The position numbers were made by a program, and so were the translations under genes. The notes beneath the pieces are model-generated. The model did not search any database. It was given only the letters and a program-made list of their open reading frames with translations, and was not told the origin of the DNA. Shown here piece after piece: positions 10,881 through 34,613 of a DNA stretch of 64,000 bases (within the stretch, counting starts at the first letter, position 1; each line of letters starts with the position of its first letter). This DNA is from Lumbricus rubellus. Its lineage: Eukaryota; Annelida; Clitellata; Crassiclitellata; Lumbricidae. The DNA lies in the NCBI GenBank assembly GCA_945859605.1, contig OX243822.1:24951874-25015873 (forward strand), given 5' to 3'.

Positions 10881-12179
10881 ACCGTTCACTGCAAGTAACT
10901 GGATAAGCGTACAAACTAAGAGTTGCAAAACCAGTTGCGGTTTCAGATAGTCTAATCATTCTAATGAGTTCAACATTAGGCCTACTTCCTGCTGATTATA
11001 ATTATTATTTAAAGTGCAATTTAAAATTGTTGCGATTGCCTGACGTCATGAAACCAGGCAAACAGGAAGTTAGTAAAGAACTGATGATCTAACATCGACC
11101 GATTGTTAGACGTCTACTCATTTGCACTGTGATACATGAACCTATTTACCCCCCCCCCCGAAAATCAAGTGTTGCTTATGTCCTGAGGCTGATGTTTTTC
11201 TCAACAATGGAGATTCTAATACCTAAAAATTAACTGAAGCAATACACAAAATATTAGGGGGCTAAAAAATTGCTAACAGTCGATAGCTCAACAACTGGTT
11301 TCCACTGGATGCGGCGGTAGATGGCGGCAGATTCAAAGGCTACTAACTGTATATTAATTAGGTTTTTTCTAGGCTCAGATGTCGTCTCTTGAACTCTCTT
11401 GAAGTTTTCTGTGCGACCGTGCGACTGACCGATGATCATTTATAGACTAATATTGGCTCTTCACAGTGATGCAATGTGAGTCATGTAATTTGCTTATAAA
11501 TTTCAAAATGTAATGTAATATCACTATGTCTACGCGACACTGCTGATATTCAATTAGTTTCATAAAGATATATTCACATAAATGTCCAATACTGCACAAA
11601 AGATGCATACATGTAAGTGCAACCAACTTAAACACCGGAGCTGCATAATATCAATCTCGTTTCGTATAGGCTTGCCAGAACTCTGAGTGGTCAGGCCGAA
11701 AAGACAGCATAGTAACTGTTCTAAGGTTGCAATTGTCGACAATGATGGTGATGCGGTCGTGATGGATAAAACAGGATACACAAAATCAAATCCAGAGGGC
11801 CAGTGTATTGAGGTCAGGGCCAGCAGATCAGAATGCAAGAATTAAAGTCTTAGAGGAAGTGTTGTGGTGAAGTTGAAAGCAATGTCTTTATGTGACTCAA
11901 TAGGCAAGAAACTGTCATTCACGAGCTTATAGTTCTCCTGTATGTAGAAATGTTATAATCCCAGTACATTCTAACATTTTATCATTACACAGTAACACAT
12001 GCTATTCATCAGTCTCCTTAAGACTCGTGAGCCTTTGTCTATCGGAGCTTATTGTCCCTTCTGGAAAGCCTATTGTTCCCGTTTAATCTGTAATATTCTT
12101 TTATTTCAATGCGTTGTTTGTGTCTATGATTAGCTGATGGTGTTGATTATTATTGCTTGATAAAAGCAATGTACTTGTA

Positions 12180-12392
12180 CTGATGATGAGTTCTCTGTCC
12201 GAAGGCAGGTTCAATGGCTTTTACGCCTCTGGGGATGAGATGAGTGAGGTGGTTTCCCGCTGCCTTTCTCACGGACAATTATTGTGGTTAAGCAACTTGT
12301 CCAAGGTCGCTACGAAGTGGCTTGAGACAGATTCGAACCTGCGACCCTTCGGTCACAAGGCGACGAACTTACCGCTACACCACCGCGTCTCA
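12180..12392 (-). mobile_element. tRNA-derived SINE (family 2)
   Basis: On the minus strand: GCGGTGGTGTAGCGGTAAG (A box), CAGGTTCGAATC (B box), then GCGACCTTGGACAAGTTGCT and a body with GGGAAACCACCTCACTCATC ending GAGAACTCATCATC. It shares the tRNA head and the CTTGG-CAAGT block with family 1 but has another 3' body. A second copy is at 22533-22755. Confidence 0.8.
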
Positions 12393-12757
12393 CTAATTAT
12401 TACTGGGATAAATAAAATTAATTGATTTGATATGATTTGAATATAGGCCTATGTAGAACAATTATAATATGAGACTGGACAACGTATGCATAGAGATGGG
12501 TATGAACGGATGTGTGTACGTATGCAGAGCGTTAGCATGCATGCACAATAACGGCGATTTCGAAGTGATTAAATTAGACTCCTGTGCAGACTTAGATGCA
12601 CGTATTAACCAGACGAGATCCACGTAAGATGTTTTGCGCTATTCGCGTTTAGAAAGAAGTCCATAAAGTACTTAAGTAGCCTGCCATGATAAACATATCA
12701 TATGCGGATGCATGGGGCAGATGACTCTCCTACACAGCCACTATGTATATACACATG

Positions 12758-12793
<36 letters not shown>

Positions 12794-13320
12794 ATATTTA
12801 AATATGCGACATGCATGAACATATAAAATTACATAAAGCTGTTTTGAAGTAGAATATCTATAATTATAAAAACGAGTTCATGCACACATTTCAAACGTAA
12901 TAATACACCAATTGCGCATTATGTATGCCGAATAGTAGGCCTAATGGTATCTACTAATGGCTTAGACGCATTTCAGTAGCATTTAAAACAGAAGTTGGAC
13001 TGAGAACTTTTTCATTAAATGGTGATTTCATCTGAAGCAATCATCAGATAGTAATAACAGAACTTGTTGCAAATTTTCACGTGCCTGCGAATAAATTAAA
13101 TAATTTGTTCGTTTAAAAAATTCTTACCGCTTTTTTTGTTTGAGGTCAGGTTTACTTCCTAGGTTCTAGTTTTGCAGCAATTGAACAAGGAACTATAATG
13201 CAACTCGGGAGGATGGAACTTTAGCCGCAAATGGTCCGACATTGAAATGAGGAAGACACAATGTGAGGAATGGCCTTGATTATTTTACGAAGCAAGTTAA
13301 TACAGCGAATGCGGTAAGAG

Positions 13321-24921
<11,601 letters not shown>

Positions 24922-25115
24922 ATACGTGATGACCTCTGACTCACAGAGTTGATCTTGTGACAGGTCATTCAACTCAGTAACCTCTGTTACAGTAGGCCTA
25001 TAACGGTCGGATAATATTAAATGACTTTGGATCTTAATGTTTTACCCAGAGACACTATGATCGTTTGCACGACTTTCTTGAATTATCCTAGATTGGCTTC
25101 AGCCTCACCTCATGG

Positions 25116-25339
25116 CAGGGCCGGATTAAGGCATGTTCAACATGTGCGGCCGAACAGGGGCCCCCACACTTTAGGGGGCCCTCACAAATGTGAGAAAAAA
25201 AATTTTGAGCAAATTTCAACGAAACGACTATTTTCCAGAAAATTTCGCCAGATGACTAAAAAAAGGTCATCAACTTTTTCGCGGATGAAATGGTATGATT
25301 TTCCCGAAAAATGTGAAAATTTTCCTTATTCCGGCCCTG
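25116..25339. mobile_element. hAT-like MITE with perfect 8-bp target duplication
   Basis: A 224-bp element starting CAGGGCCGGATTAAGG and ending CCTTATTCCGGCCCTG (imperfect inverted ends of about 17 bp). It is flanked by CCTCATGG on both sides (25108-25115 and 25340-25347). There is no coding capacity. The internal motif ACTAAAAAAAGGTCATCAAC is shared with the MITE at 13574. Confidence 0.85.
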
Positions 25340-25920
25340 CCTCATGGACGCCATCAAACAACGATCTCCACGTACATAGCACCAATTTTAGTCTCATCGG
25401 TTTTACTCTTTGGATTCTAACCTGTCATCAACAACTATCATATAATTACCAGAATCTTGACGACTTGATATTATAACAGCGCCAGTAATAAACTGATCTC
25501 TCTCTGACGTGGATTTTGTACGTCGCTTAGATCTTCACCTTAAACGTTGACAATAATGAATTCGATGAGGCGCTAATCTCCGCATTATCACGATGATAAA
25601 GATTGCCAACCACAGAAGACCAATAATTGTAAACAAGTTTGACAATGGGCTGAAAAAGGTTGACAACTCGGACAATAGTGGAGCTAAAGAAATTTCCAGT
25701 TCAGATCAGATTAGAAGATTAGAACACAGAAGAATGTTTACTCGATGTATTCGTGAACCTATATTACATGTATGCTGTTTCAAGGCGGCCGAATAACGAG
25801 GCAGATTAACTGAGATGTTAATGGGTGTAATTAGCATCATATATTATGCGGTCTGCTCTCTTCGACAGTCGCTGTCTTTGCATCCTGTTCAGGCTGTTCT
25901 GTTTGACGAACTCCACCCAT

Positions 25921-26080
25921 TTGCAGACAGACAGACATACAGATACACAGACAGACAGACAGGCAGACAGAGACAGATAGACCAACATACAGACAGATAG
26001 ACAGACAGATAGACCAATAGACAGACAAATAGACACGCAGGCAGCCAGAGAGAGACAGATAGACTAACAGACTGACATAC
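25921..26080. repeat. Degenerate (CAGA)n microsatellite
   Basis: Repeats of CAGACAGA with TAGA/CATA variants. The Cys/Leu/Ser-rich minus-strand frames are artefacts. Confidence 0.9.
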
Positions 26081-28232
26081 GTAGGACTACATAATCGTTG
26101 ACTCATAAGGCAGTTAGTCATTGATTATTGTTATCTGCATCATTGTGACAACTAACCGTGAGATAAATTATAATTTAGTTTTTCATATCCGGATGTTGAG
26201 CTTTATAGCTTGCAATAAGACTGTGTGACTGACCGATTATTATTTATTCAGGCCAATATTCCATACCAAACAAATAATAGGCTAATTATATTATGCGTCA
26301 TGTGGCTTAAATATGCATCCGATATTGCAGACGGTGTAGGCTAAAATAGATCTAATAAATGCTCAACGGCACACAGAGGTTACTCCTGGGAGACCAGTGA
26401 AAACAGCGGCACTAGGCCTATAGTAATTATGAAGTTGACAAGAGCCAGGTTGTTGAGGCCAGGCCAGAATACGCGGGGTCAGACCGAGAAGGCAGAGTTG
26501 TCTTGAGGACTTGAGGTTGAAATTATGATTGCAATATAAAACGTGCAGGATTGGATGAAGACTAGTGTATGTTTTCAAGACTATAAATATTAATTTGAAT
26601 AGACCTTATATGACTATAGAGCTCCTCCCGCTAAGATAGCCTATAATTCACACTCCCCAAAACTACTACCTCCGCTTTAGGGTGGATCAATTAAGGCCAG
26701 CAATTATTGTTATCTGCACAACTTGGCAAGGTTTTACAGCAAGAGGGTACTTTTATGTTAAGTAGGACAAGCAATAGATTTCTTTACATGATTCAATGGG
26801 CGTGAAACAGGCTGACGTGACTTATTGGTTTCCGTATATATGACTGTATCTATGCGTGCAGACGGTGGGTCCACCTATAAGCTTCGACAACAGTTAGGCT
26901 ACTGATAATGTTGGACGGAAGTTCAGATGGATAGAATGATGATAATTATGTGGAAGCGCAACTCACATTGACAATATATACCGATAGCGTATAATAAAAC
27001 TCTCAAACTGAAAAACCTACGTGTAGAATAATGTCTACCAGCCACGCACAGATTCTAGTCTATACATTGACGTCTCACATTGAATGTCGTAAATTTGCAT
27101 GGCTTTCAGAGTTCACTATAATAGACTTCCGGTGTGGCTCGTGTTGGTATGGTCAAGTGGTCCAGCCAGGACTCGAAACACTTCTGGAAAAGTCAGGACA
27201 CCAATTTGGCAGAATAGACCTAAAAGGCGTCCACACCGGTGTTAGAAACTAGAAAGCCACCTCTTCCAATTTACCTCTCGTTAATGTGAAATCGGTCTCA
27301 TGCAGCACCCGGGTATAGCCTGGGCCTGATATAAGGTTGCTCCTCTCCGAAATTTAATTAGTCTATTAAATTACTTTTATAATTTCATCGAGTAGTTCAA
27401 TTCTCCAGGATCTAGCTCCTCTGAGCATGTGCTATATAATGAGTCCTGAATTATTCCTGTAGACGTCTCATAGAAAGAAAAAAATCAAAAAGTCGTACAA
27501 CGATTTTCGTGCAATGACTTTTTGAAAGAAGTCCTTGTGTCGCATGGTAAACATTAGAAATGCGGATGCAAGAGACATCTATTATAATAGCTCTACATAA
27601 ATATATATATATATATAATATGTATATTATGAAACGTAGGCCTACCTACGCATTTCACATAGGCCATAATTACAGTCATTGCGTTTGTAATTGTGGCAAA
27701 AGTTGTTTGTTTAAGATCAGGATATATATATATATATATATAATATTATATATATGCATTATGCCTATACATATACATATTTTTGCATAGGTATGTGGCC
27801 TGCTGCATGTAGGGCATTGCAGGCCTATAATTACATGTATCTATTATGACAGAATCCTTATATACGAACAACTCCATATAAGCTTACCTATTATAAATGT
27901 AGTTTGGTGCATGCTTTGGACTTTACAATAGTTTACATGTAGGCCCTATGCCTATTATATGCAAAATATGCATACTTGCATAGGCTATATGAATATATTA
28001 TATAATAATTTTATTATATACATGACTATACATGTATAATTATGCTTGTATTTCTTTCCGCAAACTGTTTGTGGGACATAACAATTGCTCGATTGAGTCT
28101 ACAATCGTTCCGTTACATTAAGTCTAAGAGTGGATTAACTTCAAGTTTCGTTCATTAAATTGGTTAGCCTATTAATTATTGACGAATTTTTTTCTTAGTG
28201 GCGGCAAAGTAGCCAAAGTGATCGTTTGTGTG

Positions 28233-29236
28233 TGTCGTATCCCGTGTAAAGGGCACTTTATTATCCTAGTGGTTAATCGGTTGGGTTTAACTTACTCAAG
28301 AAATTCTTCCAAATTCAACAAAACTCCCAGTTCTTATGAAATATATATAATATAAAGTTATTCAATATCATTCATATGCACAAACAAATAACAATCCTAT
28401 TTACCTAGTGTGGCGAGTTACTTAGGAAATATTATATTTGCGCTTATCTGTCGAGTTGTTTGAACTCGAATGTCTTCGGCTCTCTCCGTCGTCCAATCGT
28501 CGCAGTCAAGAATGTTGATCAGACGGTTGAAATGCAGTCATGGAAGCAACCACACCAATCGCCTTACTCGTATCTTGCCGTGAATCAGTTGCACACAAGA
28601 TGAATCGTCGCATTCACCTCACAGCTCCTCTCCAGTTGACCAAACGTCCCTCGTACTTCACACGCCGAATCAGCTGTTCGCTAGCCGATTCAAATTACAC
28701 GACTCTTCAGACTGTTGCCTAAGAGTTCGTCTTCTTCGCAAGTGTCTCACACTTCACACGATGATTATTATGTACTAACGCAAATTTCTCATTTAAATTG
28801 CGTTGCACTTAATGCACAATACTTTGAACTATCGGTTGATCGTCCGAACAGTTCAATTACCTTCGTCTCTACTCTGAAAATCACAACTTTGGATTGATCA
28901 CCGCAGCGAAACAACCACCATTTTCAGATATACCTGTAGAGAGTCAAAAACTTAACGTCCACTTCGCTGACGTCATTTTTAACTCGTCACGTCATTCGCT
29001 TCCAGTTTGCACCAATCACGAATAGGATTAGCGTCCTTTGTTGTCATGGTAATCTTGACCACTCGTTATTACGCTTAGCTGCAGTCATTGGTTTTATGTA
29101 TTAATATTTTATATGTTGCCACACATATTACCTAAACTCGCCAATTAAATTGCCTAGCTTAACTTCTACTTATAATTAATAATTATACATGCATAGCAAG
29201 TGTTTAATTTGATAATCATTTAATATAACCACGACA
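28233..29236 (-). repeat. 3' LTR of Gmr1-like element
   Basis: 1004 bp, TGTCGTATCC...CCACGACA on the plus strand. It matches the copy at 34614-35617 with a constant offset of 6381 bases; two 60-codon plus-strand frames inside recur identically in both copies and are not genes. Confidence 0.95.
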
Positions 29237-29240
29237 AATA

Positions 29241-29250
29241 CCCTTTCTTC
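29241..29250 (-). other. Polypurine tract of Gmr1-like element
   Basis: The minus strand reads GAAGAAAGGG followed by TATT and then the 3' LTR, the expected position for plus-strand DNA priming. Confidence 0.6.
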
Positions 29251-29399
29251 AAAAGTCTGTACACAGGCTTTATCAACTTATCTAATTATCAAATTACAAT
29301 AACTGCTTATGCCTATGCTTATACTACTTTACACAACATCACAACCTAACACAACTACTTCTTATCTACCTATAGTATCACCATTGATTTACTTAAATC

Positions 29400-32300
29400 T
29401 TAGGTCAATCCTCTACTTAAATAATCGGACATTACATTATTACATCCCTTAATGTAACGTATTGTAAAACAATAATTTTGAAGGGCGAGGCTCCACCTCA
29501 TGACTCTTGCATTCTTCATCCTCCCTTCTTTCATATACTGTAGTCCACAATGGTCAGTCTCGATCACAAACTCTCTTCCACACAAATATCGATCAAATCT
29601 ACTGATTCCCCACATTATGGCTAAACATTCTCTTTCCTCAACTGAATATCGCATCTCTCTTTCCAACAATTTTCTACTCGCATATGCAATCGGGTGGTTT
29701 ATTCCTTCATACTGCTGAATAAGAACACAACCTATCCCTTTTCCTGATGCATCTGTCTGTATTATAAATTCTTTCTCCAAGTCTGGTAACCTAAGGATTG
29801 GTGTCTTAGCTAGTGCTTCTTTCAACTGCTTAAAACTTTCACCTAACTCTTGGTTCCATTCAATATTGTTAGGAGCTAACTTTTTAGTCAAGTCACTCAA
29901 CGGTGCGATCAATTCTGCACAATGTGGAATAAACTTTCGATAGTAATTTATCGCTCCTAAAAAGCTTCTCACTTGCTTCTTCGTCTTAGGCTGTGGCATT
30001 TCCACAATCTTGTCAATAGATTCTCCCTTAGGGCTTATATCGTCGTTGTTCAATGTATGGCCTAGGAAATCTATCTTGCCATATCCTAGTGAACATTTCT
30101 TCGGTTTCAATGTCAAATGAGCTTTTCTCACTCTTGTGAAAAACTCTCTTAACGTCTTCATGTGTTCGTTCCATCCTTTCGTATGAGCAAGAATATCGTC
30201 GACATAACTTTCTAGATTTTCAGTTCCATGTAATATTTTCCGTATCAAGCGATTATAACTGGATGCGCTATTGACTAGTCCAAATGGTAACACATTGAAC
30301 TTATATAATCCGCTTGCACAGATGAATGTGGTTAAGTCTTTTGATTCTTCGCTCATTGGTATCTGCCAATACCCTTTACAGAAATCGAACTTGCTATAGA
30401 TTTTACTTCCACTGAGTTTATTGAAAATATCCTCATTCGACATCATCGGTTCTGGATCGAATACTGTCACTTTGTTGAGTTGTTTATAATTACAGCAAAG
30501 TCTGTTACTTCCATCTGACTTTTTAACAACTACAAGCGGCGCTGCATACGCTGCTTCCGATCTTTCTATAATTCCATTATCTAGCATCGTCTCTAATTCT
30601 TTGTTTATCTCCGCTTGAAGATGATATGGCGTTGGATAAGCTCGTAACCGAATTGGCTCATCACTCGTCAGATGAATCTCATGCTTTACCATATCTGTCC
30701 TTCCTGGCTTATCACTGAATATGTCCTCATGTTCTCTCAGTAGTTCCCTTAATTCTCTTTTCTGTTTTTCCGTCAATTTAGGATTGATATCCACATCTTT
30801 GTAAGTCTCCGTTTGTTTACTTACATATAAGCTCAATATCTCTTCTTCTTCATCTTCACCATCTTTACCATCATGTACTATCGCCGATATGTATGCTGAC
30901 GTTTCTACATCATTACCTTCTCCATTTCTCTCGTAGTACTTCTTTAGTATATTGATGTGATATGTTTTGAATTTTCCACCATCAATTTCCACCTTGTAAT
31001 CATAATCTCCTATTTTGCCTCTGACCACAAATGGTCCTTGCCATTTTACAAGCATCTTATTGTTACAACTGGGTAACAGTAATAAAACTTTATCTCCTAT
31101 CTTCAACTCTCTGTAACGTGCTTTCTTATCATAATACTTCTTGTTCTTTTCATTTGCTTTATGTATGGCCTTCTGTGCCATATCACATGTTTCTTCTATT
31201 CTTTCTCTCAAATCGGTCATGTATGTATAAACATCTTTCACTTCATCTTCCACTTTCTCATTTGTCCAGAGTTCCTTCAATATCTGTATTGGTCCTCTGC
31301 ATGACCTTCCAAAAATTAATTCAAAGGGTGTGAACCCATGACTTTCGTGTACAGTGTCTCGTAACGCGAACAATAATGGTGCTAAGAACCTGTCCCATTC
31401 CTTGACCTGTTCTCCTATTAGCTTCCTCAACGTTGCTTTTATTGTTCCGTTAAGTCTCTCCACACATCCATTTCCCATAGCATGGTAAGGACTAGTGAAA
31501 GTGTGCTTGATCAACAACATCTTGTTAACATCAGCCATCAGTTCTGAAGTGAATTGGCTCCCTCTGTCAGTATGGATTTTCTGAGGAACACCCATGCGAC
31601 AATAAAAATTGAACAAGGCTTCCGCCACCTCCTCTGTAGTTATTCCTTTCAGTGGAATCGCTTCTGGGTATCTGGTACTCAAATCCACTATCGTTAATAT
31701 ATAGCGATAACCTCTTGATGACATAGGTTCTATCACTCCGATAATGTCTACACAGACATGTTTGAATGGTACATCCAGTACCGGAAGATGTCCCATCGGT
31801 GCTCTGTGGCTCACCTTTTTATCCACCGACTTTTGGCATACATCACAACTCAGGACATACCTTTTAATTTCTTGTCCTATCGATGGCCAATAAAATTCAT
31901 TCACAATTTTATCATGGGTCTTCTTCATACCCAAATGTGCTGACAATAGCGAGTTATGGGCCACGGCTAATACTTTACCTCTAAGTTCCTTCGGGACCAT
32001 TAACTGCCACTTCGCATCATCTTCCGTTGTCTCCATGAATCTCCTATACAAAAATCCGTTCTTCTTCACATAAAGAACTTTCTCTGTTACACTGTCATCA
32101 CCACTCCAATCAATTGCTTTATCCCAAAACTTCTTCAAAGTCTCATCTTTGCTTTGTAACTCTTTAATTTCTTTTGTTGATACATTTAAATCCGGCATCT
32201 CAGTAACTTTCAACTGTTTGTATTTTGTTACTTTCTTTGATTCCGCTCTGGTTTCAACTGCTGCTGTCGTTTGGCACACATCATTCTCGATGACGTCATC

Positions 32301-34292
32301 CGTTACATCATCATTTAATTCACTTGTGATTTCACTCGCAAAATGAACTTTCTTTTTGTCACTTTGTCCTTGTGACTCAACACTTAAAGATTTCTGAATC
32401 TTTTTCAATCTATCCTCTCTATTCTCGTTATCATCTGTATCACTCCGATCACAGTTTATCATGTTATCTGTAGTTTCTTTCACTACCAGATATTTTAGTC
32501 CCTTCATCCTACCGATAATTACTGGTTTCACCGGTTCTTCCATCACCATTGCTTCAACGTTTCCTGTAAAATACTCACTTTCAATATTAACCTTTGCTGT
32601 CGGAAAATTTCTCAACGTCCCATCGATTAATATGCATTGGGCTTCTCTTCCTGTGAAATCAACATCATTTACCAGTGATCTCTTGACAATACATGTGCTT
32701 GACCCAGAGTCATATAGACAACTGGCATTCACACCGTTCACCTTTAGCTGACCTTCATTTTTATTCTCAAGGTCATCGCCATCATCTCTCCGATCAGTAA
32801 CCATTGTACTTGCTGCCAACTGTATCGGTAATTCCTTCTTACGTTCTTCCTCTTTTTCAACTTCATTTAGTTTCAACTCTTCATTTGCTTGCGCTATCTT
32901 GTACGCCCTATTCTCATATACTTGTATAGCCGCCGCAGTATGTTTAACAACTCCTTTTTGTTTGTGTGAACAATCATATGACTTGTGTCCGGTTCGGCCA
33001 CATGAGAAACAAGTTATCTTATGTTCAGCCGCCTGTTCTCTTTCTCTACTAAATCCTCTATTCATACTTCCATTATGATTCGTCTCCCTGTTCTGTTTCA
33101 TGTCTCCTCGTCCTCTATTTATGTTTCCATTAAACCTCTCTCTTGATTTATCGTCGAACGGTTTCACATTCGGCCTTTCGTTACTGAATTTCACTGGAGG
33201 CCTTAGATTACTTTCTGTGTATTTATATCCGTGCGCCTCGATATAAGACTCGGCACAGTTTAATGTGTCCTCTAGACTCATCTTGCCTCTTTCTTTGAGG
33301 AACATCTTAAGTTCATTGCTACACGTAAGGTAGAACTGATCTCTTAATAATAAGTTCTCCATTCCTTCGTAGGTTTTCTCGAATCCAGCTTGAAGTAGCC
33401 ACTGCTGCATATATCTCCTCAATCTATGCACAAAATCTGTAGGTGTTTCACCTGACTCCATTTTACTCATCTTGAATTTGTTACGATATCCACCCTCTGT
33501 TAATTGAAACCTTTTTAACAGATGTCTTTTCAAACACTCGTAATCTTGTGTCTCCTCAGATGACATTCTTTGATATACCTCTAAGGCTTTTCCTTCGAGA
33601 TGCTTGGCTAGCATCAGAGACCAATTCTCTGTTGCTATCTCGTATGCCGTGCATGTCCTTTCAAATCTTAATAAATATGCATCCAAGCAATCTTTATTCT
33701 CATTGAATACAGGGAATTTTATATCTTTCATTCCTCTGTTATGGTTACTGTTTCCTTGATATGAACCATCACCAACCATTGTGAATGTGGCCTCACCACG
33801 ATTCTGATTATTCCGAGAATCAATTTCTCTCATCCTCAATTCACACTCAAGCTTCTTGACCTCAAGATCCATTTCTCTCCTAGCTTGACATTCGGCCGCT
33901 TCACGAACTAATCTCGCATCATTCGATTCTCGTTCCAGTCTGGCGTCATTCGCCTCTCTTTCAAGCCTTGCATTATTCGCTTGACTTTCTCGTTCCAGTC
34001 TGGCGTCATTCGCACGACTTTCCCGTTCTCGCTCAAGCCTAGCATCAGCTATTTTTGCTAACTCTAATTCTTGTACCCTGGCTGCTTGTGCCTCTTCTCG
34101 TGCTCTGGCTGCTTGTGCCTCTTCTTGTGCTCTGGCTGCCTCTTCTTTAAGCTTTCGATCTTCTCGTTCACGCAGTCTGTCGTCTCTTGCTTCCTGCTGT
34201 CTATCACGCACAAACGTCTTCAAGTCATCACCTTCCATTCCCATCTCTTTAGCGAGTTTAACCCACTGTTCATGTTCTCCAAGTGACGACAT
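29400..34292 (-). CDS. Gag-Pol polyprotein of Gmr1-like retrotransposon (1630 aa)
   Basis: A single intact frame. Residues about 30-160 are a charged coiled coil with RLERE/NDARLERE repeats; about 185-350 are a capsid-like gag region; CCHC knuckle CFSCGRTGHKSYDC at 428-441; aspartic protease LYDSGSS at about 526-532; integrase zinc finger H779, H786, C816, C819; integrase core D849, D909 (HTDRGSQF), E945 (D,D-35-E); GPY/F-like module about 1083-1102; reverse transcriptase about 1210-1400 with LPFGLVNSAS and YVDD (1363-1366); RNase H from about 1510 (QTDASG, ETDHCGL). Integrase lies before RT, unlike ordinary Ty3/Gypsy elements. Gag and Pol share one frame with no stop or shift. Confidence 0.97.
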   Translation of the reverse strand: MSSLGEHEQWVKLAKEMGMEGDDLKTFVRDRQQEARDDRLREREDRKLKEEAARAQEEAQAARAREEAQAARVQELELAKIADARLERERESRANDARLERESQANNARLEREANDARLERESNDARLVREAAECQARREMDLEVKKLECELRMREIDSRNNQNRGEATFTMVGDGSYQGNSNHNRGMKDIKFPVFNENKDCLDAYLLRFERTCTAYEIATENWSLMLAKHLEGKALEVYQRMSSEETQDYECLKRHLLKRFQLTEGGYRNKFKMSKMESGETPTDFVHRLRRYMQQWLLQAGFEKTYEGMENLLLRDQFYLTCSNELKMFLKERGKMSLEDTLNCAESYIEAHGYKYTESNLRPPVKFSNERPNVKPFDDKSRERFNGNINRGRGDMKQNRETNHNGSMNRGFSREREQAAEHKITCFSCGRTGHKSYDCSHKQKGVVKHTAAAIQVYENRAYKIAQANEELKLNEVEKEEERKKELPIQLAASTMVTDRRDDGDDLENKNEGQLKVNGVNASCLYDSGSSTCIVKRSLVNDVDFTGREAQCILIDGTLRNFPTAKVNIESEYFTGNVEAMVMEEPVKPVIIGRMKGLKYLVVKETTDNMINCDRSDTDDNENREDRLKKIQKSLSVESQGQSDKKKVHFASEITSELNDDVTDDVIENDVCQTTAAVETRAESKKVTKYKQLKVTEMPDLNVSTKEIKELQSKDETLKKFWDKAIDWSGDDSVTEKVLYVKKNGFLYRRFMETTEDDAKWQLMVPKELRGKVLAVAHNSLLSAHLGMKKTHDKIVNEFYWPSIGQEIKRYVLSCDVCQKSVDKKVSHRAPMGHLPVLDVPFKHVCVDIIGVIEPMSSRGYRYILTIVDLSTRYPEAIPLKGITTEEVAEALFNFYCRMGVPQKIHTDRGSQFTSELMADVNKMLLIKHTFTSPYHAMGNGCVERLNGTIKATLRKLIGEQVKEWDRFLAPLLFALRDTVHESHGFTPFELIFGRSCRGPIQILKELWTNEKVEDEVKDVYTYMTDLRERIEETCDMAQKAIHKANEKNKKYYDKKARYRELKIGDKVLLLLPSCNNKMLVKWQGPFVVRGKIGDYDYKVEIDGGKFKTYHINILKKYYERNGEGNDVETSAYISAIVHDGKDGEDEEEEILSLYVSKQTETYKDVDINPKLTEKQKRELRELLREHEDIFSDKPGRTDMVKHEIHLTSDEPIRLRAYPTPYHLQAEINKELETMLDNGIIERSEAAYAAPLVVVKKSDGSNRLCCNYKQLNKVTVFDPEPMMSNEDIFNKLSGSKIYSKFDFCKGYWQIPMSEESKDLTTFICASGLYKFNVLPFGLVNSASSYNRLIRKILHGTENLESYVDDILAHTKGWNEHMKTLREFFTRVRKAHLTLKPKKCSLGYGKIDFLGHTLNNDDISPKGESIDKIVEMPQPKTKKQVRSFLGAINYYRKFIPHCAELIAPLSDLTKKLAPNNIEWNQELGESFKQLKEALAKTPILRLPDLEKEFIIQTDASGKGIGCVLIQQYEGINHPIAYASRKLLEREMRYSVEERECLAIMWGISRFDRYLCGREFVIETDHCGLQYMKEGRMKNARVMRWSLALQNYCFTIRYIKGCNNVMSDYLSRGLT

Positions 34293-34595
34293 AGTCTACT
34301 TACTTGTTTACTCAGTTAACAAGTATTTCCAATAGCTTTCGCTATACAAGAATTAAATTCTTCCAAAAGATAATCTTAAATAAGATTAATAAAATGTTCC
34401 CTCTTGAAATGCGTACTCTATGGTTACGCGAGGTTAATCGTACTAAACAATTCGCATCGAGTAAACGCTTATTAATAAAGTCGTTCTTTCGCAATCGCAA
34501 AAGCGATAACTTTAAAACTATACATTTTCAATACTTGAGATTATTGTTCGTTGATATTTCGAGTGTTAGTTAAAAATCCAGTTTTAATATTCCGG

Positions 34596-34611
34596 AACGT
34601 AGGACCCCATA
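34596..34611 (-). other. Probable primer-binding site of Gmr1-like element
   Basis: Just inside the 5' LTR the minus strand reads ACTA then TGGGGTCCTACGTTCC. It begins with the TGG that pairs with tRNA CCA ends, but I could not assign a tRNA. Confidence 0.4.
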
Positions 34612-34613
34612 GT

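Larger units (their letters stand above)
8647..13320. other. Intergenic region A-B
   Basis: No gene is recognised. It holds a 27-bp hairpin (9666), a (TCA)n tract (9841), a possible mariner-like end near 10375 (weak), two SINEs (10648 and 12180) and an AT dinucleotide tract (about 12755-12800). The stretch from about 11410 (GCGACTGACCGATGATCATTTA) is similar to that from about 26220 downstream of gene B, showing that the spacer was duplicated with the genes. Confidence 0.6.
24922..28232. other. Intergenic region B-C, left part
   Basis: No gene is recognised. It contains the hAT-like MITE at 25116, a CAGA-type tract (25921-26080), two TA dinucleotide tracts (about 27600-27620 and 27722-27760), and a stretch from about 26220 homologous to the A-B spacer. 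It ends at the target duplication GTGTG of the Gmr1-like element. Confidence 0.6.

Noticed and set aside
25593..25796. 67-codon plus-strand frame downstream of gene B
   Set aside because: No recognisable domain, signal or splice context and no copy in the paralogous spacers.
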